From: Endotrypanum monterogeii
Taxonomy: Eukaryota > Euglenozoa > Kinetoplastea > Trypanosomatida > Trypanosomatidae
Direction of reading: 5' to 3'
Assembly: GCA_000333855.2 (NCBI GenBank)
Contig: CM007323.1
Location: forward strand, 1 to 64,000
DNA: 64,000 bases
In this document: positions 29,515 to 39,079 of the stretch, one piece after another
Numbering within the stretch: the stretch's first letter is position 1
Layout: every line of letters begins with the position of its first letter
Translations under genes and position numbers: made by a program
The notes under the pieces: model-generated
What the model saw: only the letters and a program-made list of their open reading frames with translations
Databases searched by the model: none
Told to the model about the DNA's origin: nothing

Positions 29515-32238
29515 ATGAACACATCAATGATGACAAGCAGCAGTGGGGCCTCGGGAGGACCGGAGGAGGTCGAGGTCTCCGGTCGCGGGCGCGGCATTCG
29601 GATTATTGATCTCCCCGCCGTCTTCTCCACACCGGAAGAGCGCGAGATGCTTTGTGTCATTACCGCCTTTGACCTTTCGCGCAATGAACTCGAGAGGCTG
29701 ACGAACCTGCAGCCGCTTCGCTCTCTTACTCGCCTCAATGTGAGTTATAACCGCATCTCCGTCGTTGACGGACTCCCTTTGCGCTTGACGCACCTGAACC
29801 TCGCGCATAACAAACTCGAGCGCCTCGACCCCGTTGGAGAGCTTGCCCACCTGCGCGAGCTGGATGTGAGCTTCAATCGACTCACAAGTCTCTCCGGACT
29901 GCACCCGCGCGTTCCGCTCGAGGTAGTGAGGGCCGATGACAACCGCATCGACAGCACATTCGGCTTGAAGGATGTGGCTTCCCTGCGTGTTGTATCCTTG
30001 GGCAACAACTACGTTGAGAGCTTAGATGATCTCATGTTTGTGGCCACAACACCATCCCTGCAGCTGCTCAGCTTAGTGGGCAATCCAGTCACCCGTGCCA
30101 GACGGTATAGGCAGACGGTGGCAGAGCTGCAGCCGCTACTCGTGTCATTAGATGGTGTACCACTCGCCCGCCCTAGCGACTACGATAAAGCTGACAAGTC
30201 GTCTCGAGTATCCAGCAGCATTGCATCCCCGGCCGCAGTCCATGCGTCTCCATCTGTTACCGCACCGCGGTCGACAACGTCCGTGTCTCAGCGCGCGGTT
30301 GCTCAGGGCCTGTCTGACTGGTCCAAAGAATGGCGTGCAGCAGTCGAGGGATCGGAGAAACACACATTAATGAAGAGCACCCAGAATAGGAATACCGATG
30401 TCGCATCCTCGCACCGTAGCGTCCGACGCGGTGACAGCTGTTTGCATGCATCGATCGACGCCTCATCGATTGTCGTCGATGATTCTCCCACTGCGCGGCC
30501 TCGCGATCAGCCACCGCGACCGGCGAGGCGCTCCATCGCGGGTCCAACTTCCCGAGCTCTCCGCAGACCCGCAGTGGCTGGTCCGCGTACGCCTTCCTCA
30601 AGTTCCCGATGCGAGATTGCAGGGTTAGATCGTCATACGTCAGCGGCGGCCGAATCACCATCGGAATGCAGTGAATCACCTGCATGTGTGACGCAGCACA
30701 CAGAGTCCGCACATGGCACCAGCAATCATGTGGAATCTGTTGTGGAGGATTCCCAGGTTGGCTGCCGGGCAACTGAAGTGTCTCTGCGCACTCCCGAGAA
30801 CGGTGGCCGGCAGGTCGGGTATGCTTCCCTGCACTGCACTCCTGTCATCGGAGGCTCGGCGGATGGCCCTCGTGGCCGTGGGAGAGGCCGCGTGGCTTCT
30901 TCACCTGCCTCAAACCAGCGCACCGCGATATCACAGCAAGACATCGACTCGACCACCGCTCAACTGCATGACAGCCTCGTCGCGAAGGAGCAACTAGAGA
31001 AGGAATGTCAGGCGTTGCGACAGGCTTGCAAGCGTGCTGAGGGGCAACTGACTGAGGCCCGACGTGTGATTTCTCAGCAACTGGCGGAGCTGTCTCAGCT
31101 GAGACTGGAGCGCGATGCCCTGCGTCAAAGCGAGGGGGACGCGCTCGAGCGTCTGGAGAAGGAGAAACGATCAGCTCGCGCACGCGCTGCGCACCACAGC
31201 GAGGAGGTCGAGACGCTCCAAGCGCAATACGAACGCATGAAAACATTTTACGAAACACAGCTTTCCGACACAAGACGTGAGCTGGCGGCAGAGCGGGCCC
31301 GTCTCCTGCGCCACAGGAACAATGGGGGTGGCGGTGGGGAGCAGAGGGCAGCCGCTAGCGAGAAGGACAGTGTGATGGAGAAGGGGCGGAAGCTGCCGCT
31401 CCGTGATGAGGGGTCTGCTGTGCCTACCGCTACGGGAGACGTCAGTAGTACGGCCAATGAAGCGATTTCTGCGAGTCTAGCTCGCTTTCTCTCACCACGC
31501 TCCCGCTCTGCTCCTCGCTCGCCTACTGAAGCCGAGAATCATGACCGCAGCGTGACGGTCCCTTCGACGGACACGGTGGCGGAGCAGCTCACTCAGTGGC
31601 TGTATGCGAGCGGTGCTTTACCTCAGGGAAATCTTTGTCCATCTTTGCTCCGTAACTCGTCAAAGTTGACGACGGAGGAGGGCGAGAATACCCAGCCGCA
31701 GCTGCAGTGCTCCAATGCCTCTTCGAAGGACAGCGCGGCCACGACAGCGCGGCGCATTCTCGAAGCGTTTATTGCACAACACATCGCTGAGCCAACGAGA
31801 CTGCCCGTGCAACGTGCTTTCAACGATGCATCATCTCAGGGCCCGGCGGTTGCCGTGGATCCAACAGATGTTGGCGGTGGTGCGCTGTCGCAAGCATCCA
31901 GGGTAATAGAAGACGAGGAAAGGAAGCCAACTGTGGTGTGCTCCCTCCCTTTACCGTTCCCCTCCCCGACTCGCTGCCCCTCCCCCCCTTCCACCAGCCA
32001 TATCTCGATGAACGAAGACGATGCGAGCACTGACACGGCAGTGACAGTGGTGATAGCACAACCACCATCCTTTGCTGCGACAGGCAAAGACCAGTGTGCG
32101 GTAACGGCGGATCTGCCTTTGTCTCCCCCGCTACCTCTACCTCTACACAACGAACGTGTAAGCGCAGCGAGAGCGTTATTGAAGGGAATGGAGTCGCTAT
32201 TTGATACTGAGCTTCCACAGTCGGAGAACATATGCTGA
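29515..32238 (+). CDS. Leucine-rich repeat and coiled-coil protein
   Basis: The 907-residue protein starts at the ATG at 29515; the frame before it begins with GTG. Residues about 50-220 hold at least six leucine-rich repeats of the SDS22-like kind, for example LTRLNVSYNRISVVDGL, then LTHLNLAHNKLERLDPV and LRELDVSFNRLTSLSGL, closed by a cap around LLVSLDGVPL. Residues 225-480 are Ser/Arg/Pro-rich and disordered. A long coiled coil lies at about 482-602. The last 300 residues are again low complexity and Pro/Ser-rich. LRR plus coiled coil is a common plan of basal-body, bilobe and axonemal proteins in trypanosomatids, so a cytoskeletal scaffold role is likely. The exact orthologue cannot be named from sequence alone. 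Confidence 0.9.
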   Translation: MNTSMMTSSSGASGGPEEVEVSGRGRGIRIIDLPAVFSTPEEREMLCVITAFDLSRNELERLTNLQPLRSLTRLNVSYNRISVVDGLPLRLTHLNLAHNKLERLDPVGELAHLRELDVSFNRLTSLSGLHPRVPLEVVRADDNRIDSTFGLKDVASLRVVSLGNNYVESLDDLMFVATTPSLQLLSLVGNPVTRARRYRQTVAELQPLLVSLDGVPLARPSDYDKADKSSRVSSSIASPAAVHASPSVTAPRSTTSVSQRAVAQGLSDWSKEWRAAVEGSEKHTLMKSTQNRNTDVASSHRSVRRGDSCLHASIDASSIVVDDSPTARPRDQPPRPARRSIAGPTSRALRRPAVAGPRTPSSSSRCEIAGLDRHTSAAAESPSECSESPACVTQHTESAHGTSNHVESVVEDSQVGCRATEVSLRTPENGGRQVGYASLHCTPVIGGSADGPRGRGRGRVASSPASNQRTAISQQDIDSTTAQLHDSLVAKEQLEKECQALRQACKRAEGQLTEARRVISQQLAELSQLRLERDALRQSEGDALERLEKEKRSARARAAHHSEEVETLQAQYERMKTFYETQLSDTRRELAAERARLLRHRNNGGGGGEQRAAASEKDSVMEKGRKLPLRDEGSAVPTATGDVSSTANEAISASLARFLSPRSRSAPRSPTEAENHDRSVTVPSTDTVAEQLTQWLYASGALPQGNLCPSLLRNSSKLTTEEGENTQPQLQCSNASSKDSAATTARRILEAFIAQHIAEPTRLPVQRAFNDASSQGPAVAVDPTDVGGGALSQASRVIEDEERKPTVVCSLPLPFPSPTRCPSPPSTSHISMNEDDASTDTAVTVVIAQPPSFAATGKDQCAVTADLPLSPPLPLPLHNERVSAARALLKGMESLFDTELPQSENIC

Positions 32239-33967
32239 GGAGCCACTGAGCGTCAGATTTCTTCCCCACGTACTCCTGACGCAGTTTTCGAGCTCCACGA
32301 GTATCTGGTGCGAGGCGGGAGGGAAGAGGGGGGACACTGGCATTTTTTGATTACTGCCACCTCTTATGAAAAGATGGAGCTTTGACATCCTAGTGTAGAG
32401 GGAAAAAAAAAGCTGCTTGTGTCAAGGCATAGAGCAAGACATAGAGCGCAGTGGGTACCTCGTGTAATGTAACAGAATGCAGCATACGTTTTATCGCAAC
32501 TATTTCTCGCCTCGGGATATGAGGGAGACCGTTCCCGTGAGGCATTCCTTGGACGTGGAGGGGGGGGGGACATGGTAGAGATCGATGTGGTTGCAACACT
32601 ACACCCATTGGTTCATCCATGAAGGTGGGATGACGACAGGGAGCTGCTTGCTGGGTGGGCTTGAAGAAGGCGTCGGCCGCACTCGGGGTAAAAAATCCTC
32701 CGTCGTTGTGCGTGTCGTCAAGACGTCGCGGTTCGCTTTGGAGGGCTGTCACGTGGTAATGCCTCCTAACGCTTGCTGTGGACTCTCCCCACCAAATTCG
32801 GGAAGAATCGGAGGTGGTATGACAAGAGAGCTCTTCTCTTTCTCATGTCGGCCTTCGCCAACCAGGCTGGGCATGGAGGGGGTAGATAGGGCGTGCCGCA
32901 TCTGCTTGCATGCACTGCACCGCCGTACGTTGGAGGAGAGAACTTCCGCTTCTCTCACAAGCCTGGGCGTCCTTGACAGGATTTCGGGCCTGTGATGCGG
33001 ATATGGTATTGTGTGTGCGTGTGCGTGTGCGTGTACACTCGAGCGTGTCTGCCAACTCGCAAAGAAAAAAAAAAGAATACAGAGATGTTGACGCTCGTCG
33101 CTTGAAAGCGGTATTTCGGGGAAAGCGATGGGCACCTCGAAAAGAGGGAGAGGAGGGCCACGCCGAGCGAGTGAATTCCGCTCCCCCCCCCCCAAAAAAA
33201 AAAAAGCAGCACTGGGTCTCGTTCTTTCGCGTGAAAAAAAAGGTGCTATTCAGGCTTGAGCGATTATCAAATTCTGCGCAGCATGTGAGGCAGCCCCGCG
33301 GACCGGCCACCCTGCTCATGGAAAAAAGGCAAAGAAAAAGAAGTCAAAGGGATGCTCTGGTGGGGGTAGGGTGAGGAGGGGGGAGTTCCCCCCAGTCCCA
33401 CCAACGATGTAGGGTATAGATTTATCTACACTTGACTGTTTGTGCGGACTAATCGCTGCTACTTCAGAGATACAGATCATGGGCCGGTGCTCGCGCGGAG
33501 TTGGGCGAATACGACGCCCTCCTCCTCTGTTGTGTGCTGTGGAATCAGGTGGAGGCGGTGCTCGCACCAAATCGATCTCTCTCTCTCTCTGTTTTCCCTT
33601 GTCAGTGCGTTGAGACTTCGGTCGATGTGCACAGCGGAGTGGAGTGGCACACATCGGACAACTCTGACGAATTCTGCCCGTCTTTTTCCCTGCCTCCAAT
33701 ATTTCTTCTTCTACGTACCGTCTCATGGTCACCACAACCCTTCCCCAATACACACACAAACACACACACACATTGCCCAGGACCATCAGCTGCGGGCACG
33801 TGCCTCATAAAAAAAAAATACCAAATACCCCCCCCCCCACACACACACACCGCCATCGGCACTTGCCGCACCTCACATTGCTGCGACGTTCTTTAGCAAG
33901 TCAACACACCCACATCATTACCGATTGCAGAAGCTTCCTTTTTTTTTATTTTTGTGCGTGTGGGTCA
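32239..33967. other. Long spacer before NAA50-like gene
   Basis: No gene is seen in 1.7 kb. It holds a short G-run/C-run hairpin (33378-33393), C and A homopolymers at 33182-33205, and (CA)n-like runs at 33751-33773 and 33838-33851. The in-frame stretch 33725-33967 upstream of the acetyltransferase is His/Thr repeat translated from CA runs and is treated as noncoding. Pyrimidine tracts at 33675-33720 and 33936-33952 exist, but the acceptor is unclear; AG at 33929-33930 is a candidate. Confidence 0.5.
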
Positions 33968-34516
33968 ATGTCCGTTGCGTATGAAGAAAAGACTTTTTCC
34001 CCGTTGAAGGGGCTTCAAATTCGTTCCATGAACGACTCGCGCCTGTGCGAGCGTATCAAGGTGCTCGACGACTACTGCTTTCCGGTGAAGTACACAGAGA
34101 GCTACTACAGCAAGTATGTGCGCAACAGTTTTCACGAGTACAACCAACTTGCCTTTTATCACGATATTCTTGTGGGCTCCATCACGTGCCGTCTTGAGGA
34201 GACGGAGAAAGAGGGCGAGTACAATCTTTACATCATGACCATCGGTGTGTTAGAGGCTTATCGCCACATGCGCATCGGCTCTCGCTTACTGCAGAAGGTT
34301 CTGTCCGCGGTTCAAAACGAAATTCACACCCGAATCGTAGCAGTGTCGCTCCACGTTCAGGTTGGATCGACAGCTCTGAAATTTTACAGTCACTTCAACT
34401 TTGAGGAGGTAGAGCGCGTAGAGAATTATTACACAGACCTCGACGAGTGTGACGCCATTCTGCTGCGCCGCGTTATTCCGCAGCCCCACTTAAAAAATCA
34501 AAAGAAATCCAAGTAA
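33968..34516 (+). CDS. NAA50: NAA50-like N-terminal acetyltransferase
   Basis: The 182-residue GNAT enzyme resembles the catalytic NAA50 (San) subunit of NatE, which acetylates N-terminal Met of proteins and in animals supports sister-chromatid cohesion. FPVKY at 38-42 matches the FPVSY peptide-binding loop. Tyr88 (LYIMTIGVL) and His129 (LHVQ) correspond to the catalytic Tyr73 and His112 of human NAA50. NYY at 153-155 is conserved. The acetyl-CoA loop reads YRHMRIGSRLL, so the first Gly of R-x-x-G-x-G is Arg102. The tail is Lys-rich. The start at 33968 fits the family length; the frame extends upstream only through CA repeats. An Eco1-like protein is encoded further along the same unit. Confidence 0.88.
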   Translation: MSVAYEEKTFSPLKGLQIRSMNDSRLCERIKVLDDYCFPVKYTESYYSKYVRNSFHEYNQLAFYHDILVGSITCRLEETEKEGEYNLYIMTIGVLEAYRHMRIGSRLLQKVLSAVQNEIHTRIVAVSLHVQVGSTALKFYSHFNFEEVERVENYYTDLDECDAILLRRVIPQPHLKNQKKSK

Positions 34517-34530
34517 TTGTTATGGTAAGT

Positions 34531-34572
34531 TGTGTATGTATGTATGTATGTGCGTGTGTGTGTGTGTGTGTG
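34531..34572 (+). repeat. (TATG)n-(TG)n microsatellite
   Basis: Four TATG units then TG units, starting 15 bases after the NAA50 stop codon. Confidence 0.9.
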
Positions 34573-35052
34573 GAGGTCACGGGGAGCATCTTCTGTTTGC
34601 ACGGAGATAGGTGTTGGGCCTATGGATCACTGTAGACAGTGGTGCTGTTTTCTCGTGACCCTGTCTGCATGCTAGTATCTCTGGCAGTTCCCCGAATGCT
34701 GTTGCATCTGGCGACCCAGGGTGAACGACTGATGATGACACGGAGCCAGCGCCATTTTTTCCCCCTCCTCTCTCTCTGTTGTTCATTTCATGCCTGGTGA
34801 GGACACTGCAAAGCGTTACGGACACATCAGAGGAAGGGGAGACATGCCAGCGAGCACAGGGTCTCGAATATTCTCGTTCTCTCTCGCGTCGCGTCGCCTT
34901 CCCCCCCCCCCCACCACCTCTTCTCCGAGCTCCTCTAATTCCCCACTCCGTTGTATTTTTTTTTTTTGTTGTGTGTGTGTTTCCTTGGTTGCCAACATTG
35001 AAATTTGTTCCTATGGTGGACGCACTGCTCCTCTGGAAAACACAATTGTATA

Positions 35053-35089
<37 letters not shown>

Positions 35090-35432
35090 TGTTTTTTTTG
35101 GAGGGGAGGAAGTAGATGGGCGGACGAAAGGACGGGGGTGGAGAAGGGGAGGAAGGCGAATATACCAAGGAAACCACCGATGTCGTCTGGAACCCCCCCC
35201 TCGAAGGCATGCGTGTGTGTGCATAACTTGGTTTGTTGTAGCACACTGCTGTGTGCACATTGACGCACTCGCTCTATCACATCTCCCCCACCCGCGAGAA
35301 GTCTTTCAATAGTGCATGACGACTTCTGCCTACCCATATGCATTGTCGTCTCAGTCTGACATACATCTATGCTCCTCCTCTTCGCCTCTGCTTTTGCTTC
35401 AAATGCGTCAGGTGCCCCGCCCCCGCCCCCCC

Positions 35433-35468
35433 CCTCCTCTTTCCCGTGCACTCGCATCCATCACTCAG
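35433..35468 (+). promoter_or_regulatory. Spliced-leader acceptor for 138-residue protein
   Basis: A C/T tract is followed by the AG at 35467-35468. The next ATG is at 35545. Confidence 0.4.
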
Positions 35469-35544
35469 CCAAAACGCATTCCCTCCCCGTCATTCCATAA
35501 CCCGCCACACACGCGCACATACAACAACAACAAAGGGCTGAATA

Positions 35545-35961
35545 ATGTATCATTCCCTCGGAGATGGTCGAGACTCCTACATCACGGGTATACGTCCCGG
35601 TGGGCGGTTCGGCGCGCTGCACGATGTAGAGAAGCGCCGCGACAACCTACCAGACAACATATTCCATTACATAAAGAACGATGTACTGCGCGAGGAGCGC
35701 ATGCGCTGCAACGAAGATGCGGAACGTGCCCGAGCTCGCTTGGAGCTGTTTTCTAGAAGGCGAGGTCAGAATCTGCGCAGTCAGGCCGTCATGGCATCTG
35801 GTGGCACTGGTGTTGCGGAGCAGTCGGCTGCCATGTGTAAATTAGAGCGTGAGACTCAAGTTCGCGAGCGGCGGGCGGCTTTGCTAGAGCTTTACGAGCG
35901 TGATGGCAAAGAATGGAGTGCGGAGCTCGGTACTCGCGGGCTCGCCTCCCAGCGCTCTTAG
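35545..35961 (+). CDS. Small charged protein, possible axonemal inner protein
   Basis: The 138-residue protein is rich in Arg and Glu and probably one or two long helices. It has no signal or membrane segment. The C-terminal part reads RERRAALLELYERDGKEWS followed by AELGTRGLAS. A helix that ends in a W/Y-x2-EL-x3-GLA pattern reminds me of small ciliary microtubule inner proteins such as CFAP141 (C1orf189). The likeness is short, so the call is tentative. Residues 1-25, YHSLGDGRDSYITG and so on, are Gly/Tyr-rich as in proteins that thread along tubulin. The size and clean frame after an acceptor support a real gene. Confidence 0.75.
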   Translation: MYHSLGDGRDSYITGIRPGGRFGALHDVEKRRDNLPDNIFHYIKNDVLREERMRCNEDAERARARLELFSRRRGQNLRSQAVMASGGTGVAEQSAAMCKLERETQVRERRAALLELYERDGKEWSAELGTRGLASQRS

Positions 35962-37145
35962 AGGAAGTGTCATTACATGAGGTGACCTCACCCCATTCAT
36001 TGTCATTCTTCCGGTCCTGCTACCCGCAGTCGACTCACAAGAATTAAAGCCTCCTGATGGGTGGGCACGCCTTGTCGTGGATGCTATGCGTCTTGTCCAC
36101 TGATGAGGGCGATCTTGTGGAGGGAGGTAGAGAAGGAAGAGGTAAGTCTTTTAGACTGCAACTCTGCGTCTCCGTCTCGGGTGACGTCATCATGTTAACC
36201 CCTACCCCTTTCTCGCTTCCCCACCACCACCTCTGCCTCCCGTTTTTCGTCTTTTTTTTTTGGTTCTTGTTGTCTTCCAGGAAAGGAGTAGTTCAATTGC
36301 AATGGTCCCTTTCTTCTGCCGTCTCTTTGCATGCCCACTTGCATTCTCTTTCTTGCTGCTGGTGTCGCTTGTCACACATGTAGATATGCATTTTTTTAAA
36401 GTTTGCTTTCGATGGGTGGGTTACGTAAAAAAAAAAAAACTCTTAAAAGAGAGAAATTTTTGTGTGGCGCACGTGCTGGTGCGGTAGCATTCCCTCCTCC
36501 TCTCCATTCTCATGGGAAGAGGGGGTACGAGGAGGGGCACCACACAGACGAGCTTCTCAACGTGGTTGGGTGTACGCAGCTCTTCGCTTGGGTGCGGCGA
36601 GGCATCGTGTGTGGATGGAGGAGGTACACCACCACGACATCATCGTGCTTGTCACACCAGCCCCCTCGCGGTACCCTTGTGTAGGTAGACGCGTGTAGTC
36701 ACATGAGCCGAGCTCCGCGCGCGAGAAGGAGCGAGGGTGCAATGAGGTGCGTGTGTCTCCTCGCTACATAACGAGGCCCCCGTTGGTGTTTGGTTCTCAC
36801 GACGTGGGACTACTCGGTGTCGTCTCCGATAAGTGCGTGTTTTCATTGCTGCGGGGGCATCTCCATGCTCCGTATCCCCATTTGTATTTTCCTTGACCCC
36901 CCCCCCTCCCCACCACTCCGCCTCCTTTCTCGCACCCTGCTCATTTTGTTAACGCGCGCTTCGTGTCTCTCCTTCGGTTGCCTAGCGCAGCAGCCAACGC
37001 GGGTGCGATCACAAGGGCGTGCGCACCTTGCGCGTTTGATGCGAGGTGTATTCCACTCGCTCCCTCTTTTTTGTTTCCTTCACAGCAGTAAAGACTAAGG
37101 CGCCTCACTTCAACCACACACCTTCGGGATTAGGGGGAGAAAAAA
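35962..37145. other. Spacer, no gene seen
   Basis: Holds short T, A and C runs and several pyrimidine tracts. Frames at 36057-36383 and 36403-36684 are low complexity and are not accepted. Confidence 0.55.
37055..37085 (+). promoter_or_regulatory. Spliced-leader acceptor for 311-residue protein
   Basis: A strong C/T tract ends in TTCACAG with AG at 37084-37085. No ATG intervenes before 37146. Confidence 0.65.
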
Positions 37146-38081
37146 ATGGCTGCGCCAGCGTCGCATTACACCTTCGCCGGTCTGAAGTCACTTGGACTTT
37201 GTGCCCCGCAGGTGGCTCTCTCTCGTCAGCCGCGACTCCGCCCACATGTCGGGAATTTAAATGGTCTGGTGTACCCACTACCATACTACGCCATGTGGCG
37301 TGGCAATCACAACAAGTACGTCTACAACCAGGCCACACCGGCGCGGTGGGGTGAGGGATCCACAAATAGCATGTACCACCAGCACTACGCCCACGCAAAG
37401 TGTCCCACGGACTACGGTCGCGGTGGCCGCGAGTTTCAATTTCTTTCCGTGCAGCGTGGCAGGCTCAAGCGCAAGCCGCTGCCGACGGTCCAGTACGTCA
37501 AGCCTGACTCGAAGCCGCGTTGGGTCTTCAAATCATGGCACAACCCACTATCTGCACCGAGCATGTGGGAGAGGGAGGTCCAGTATGCCGAGCATACGCC
37601 GGAACACACTGGCGCGAAGAGGCCGCTCGCAGTGGTGGCGCCGAAGACGGGTCATAAGCATCTCTTTTTAATGCACATGGAAAAGGTTACGGTGACTGTG
37701 TCGCCGTTGCTTTTCGGGTACGGGCACACACTACAGAAGGCTGCCCTTGATTTCTACCGTCGCGGCCTCAGCGCTCGCTCACCGTTTCCGAAAGATAAGA
37801 TTTTTCTGTACTACTCCATCGATCACATCACCCCAAAAATTGAAGTGACCTGGCTGGACGGCAGCGTCTATGTCCCGCCTCTCATCGAGGGTGTTAATGC
37901 ACAGGACTTGATCCAGATGGTGATGGAGCAGGCCTGGCTGGCCGCGGACCGGATGAGTGCTGCGGGTCGCGTGCTGAACCCCATCGCTATCGATGACTAC
38001 AAGTGGGATCAACTAATTGCGTTCAAGAAGAAGCGGGCGAAGGGTGCCGAGTCGGCGAGGGGTGGCTCCAAGAAGAAGTGA
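37146..38081 (+). CDS. Basic protein, unknown; possibly mitochondrial
   Basis: The 311-residue protein is strongly basic, with many Tyr, His and Trp in the first 140 residues and a Lys-rich tail (KKKRAKGAESARGGSKKK). Residues about 170-290 look like a folded alpha/beta domain with strands EKVTVTVSPLLFG and KIEVTWLDGSVYVPP followed by helices. The first 30 residues carry Arg and Lys but no acidic residue, which fits a mitochondrial presequence. Basic, kinetoplastid-specific proteins of this make-up are common in the mitochondrial ribosome, so that is my first guess, with low confidence. I do not recognise the family. The strong acceptor and clean frame make the gene itself secure. Confidence 0.88.
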   Translation: MAAPASHYTFAGLKSLGLCAPQVALSRQPRLRPHVGNLNGLVYPLPYYAMWRGNHNKYVYNQATPARWGEGSTNSMYHQHYAHAKCPTDYGRGGREFQFLSVQRGRLKRKPLPTVQYVKPDSKPRWVFKSWHNPLSAPSMWEREVQYAEHTPEHTGAKRPLAVVAPKTGHKHLFLMHMEKVTVTVSPLLFGYGHTLQKAALDFYRRGLSARSPFPKDKIFLYYSIDHITPKIEVTWLDGSVYVPPLIEGVNAQDLIQMVMEQAWLAADRMSAAGRVLNPIAIDDYKWDQLIAFKKKRAKGAESARGGSKKK

Positions 38082-38109
38082 CGTGCATGTCTTCACCATC
38101 CCCCGGCCT

Positions 38110-38111
38110 AG

Positions 38112-38143
<32 letters not shown>
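38110..38143 (+). repeat. (TG)n microsatellite
   Basis: About 16 TG units starting about 30 bases after the stop codon of the 311-residue protein. Confidence 0.9.
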
Positions 38144-38144
<1 letters not shown>

Positions 38145-38620
38145 GCTGAGGTGGGTGGGTGGGGTGGTGGTGATGTCTCGGCTGTCACAAACACATGAGG
38201 AGCAACAACAACAGAAGCCAGAACAAATTATTTTATTGTTGTTGATATCAGTGTGTTAATGTTCGTCTGTATGCGTGCCCCATTCTGTTTTCTGCCTTTA
38301 TCTGTCCCGCTTTCGCTCGCCTGTCCTGTGCGTTGGTGGACATGTATGCCTGGAAGGGTGGGGTGAGAGGGTGTGCATCTTCATGGACACGATAGTGCGT
38401 TTCTCTGTGCGTATTGTTGCCTTTTCTATGAAAGCGCGTTATATCATAGTGGAAGCGACGCAGAGGGGAGGGGGCGTGGGCGTTGACGTCACCCGTCGGT
38501 GGACATTACTTGCCCCTCTCGTCATGTGTTTCGTCTTCGACTGGGATCCGGTCTTCTACACCTGAAGTTGCGTCCTCGACGAGTCCCGACCAGCGATCGC
38601 AGCGTGATCTGCTACTGATA

Positions 38621-38652
38621 TTCCAGGGGTCTCGAGCCCCTGTTGCTTCAAC
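38621..38652. other. Two adjacent small hairpins
   Basis: CAGGGGT and GCCCCTG pair (one G-T) around CTCGA, followed at once by TGTTG and CAACA around CTT. The tandem order may be chance. Confidence 0.3.
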
Positions 38653-39007
38653 AGGATTTGGGCTGTTACATGTATGCTTATATGTTCAGATATATATGTG
38701 TTGATGCTTGTTGGTGTGTGTGTGTGTGTGTGTGTGTGTGTCTTGCTGTGTCGGCGACGGTGGTATGCCGTCTGCGCTCGCAGATGATCAAATGCCCTTT
38801 CACCTCAACAAACGCATATACACGCACACACACAGAAAGGTCAGCCTGAAGTGTCCTCATCGTCGTCTTCCCTTGTTTTTTTTCCCCTTTTTGTTTCCCC
38901 TGTCCCACCGCCATAACACACATTCAATACGGTGTGTGCGTGCCCAATCGTCACTGGCGTAACACAAACCGCCGCCACGTGCACTGAACATCAAGAGATT
39001 TTACTTG

Positions 39008-39045
39008 CCCCCCCCCTCCGCACAACCTTCCTTCTTCATTCCCAG
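39008..39045 (+). promoter_or_regulatory. Spliced-leader acceptor for ABCF
   Basis: A C/T tract ends in CCCAG with AG at 39044-39045. The next ATG is at 39080; the frame before it begins with TTG. Confidence 0.65.
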
Positions 39046-39079
39046 AGGCGTACGCCGGCACCAGCGCAGTTCAACGGCA

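Larger units (their letters stand above)
34517..35544. other. Spacer after NAA50-like gene
   Basis: No gene is seen. It holds (TATG)n-(TG)n at 34531-34572, a C run at 34901-34912, T and (TG)n runs near 34959-34981, and (TA)n at about 35059-35085. The minus-strand frames here are shadows of low-complexity sequence. Confidence 0.6.
38082..39079. other. Spacer before ABCF gene
   Basis: No gene is seen. It holds (TG)n runs at 38110-38143 and 38716-38741 and two small hairpins at about 38621-38652. Confidence 0.6.

Noticed and set aside
33725..33967. 81-residue His/Thr-rich extension of the NAA50-like protein
   Set aside because: It is translation of CA microsatellites, and the family N-terminus fits the ATG at 33968.
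34577..35260. 227-residue minus-strand frame
   Set aside because: Runs through C, T and TA repeats, opposite to the strand of all genes, with no domain.
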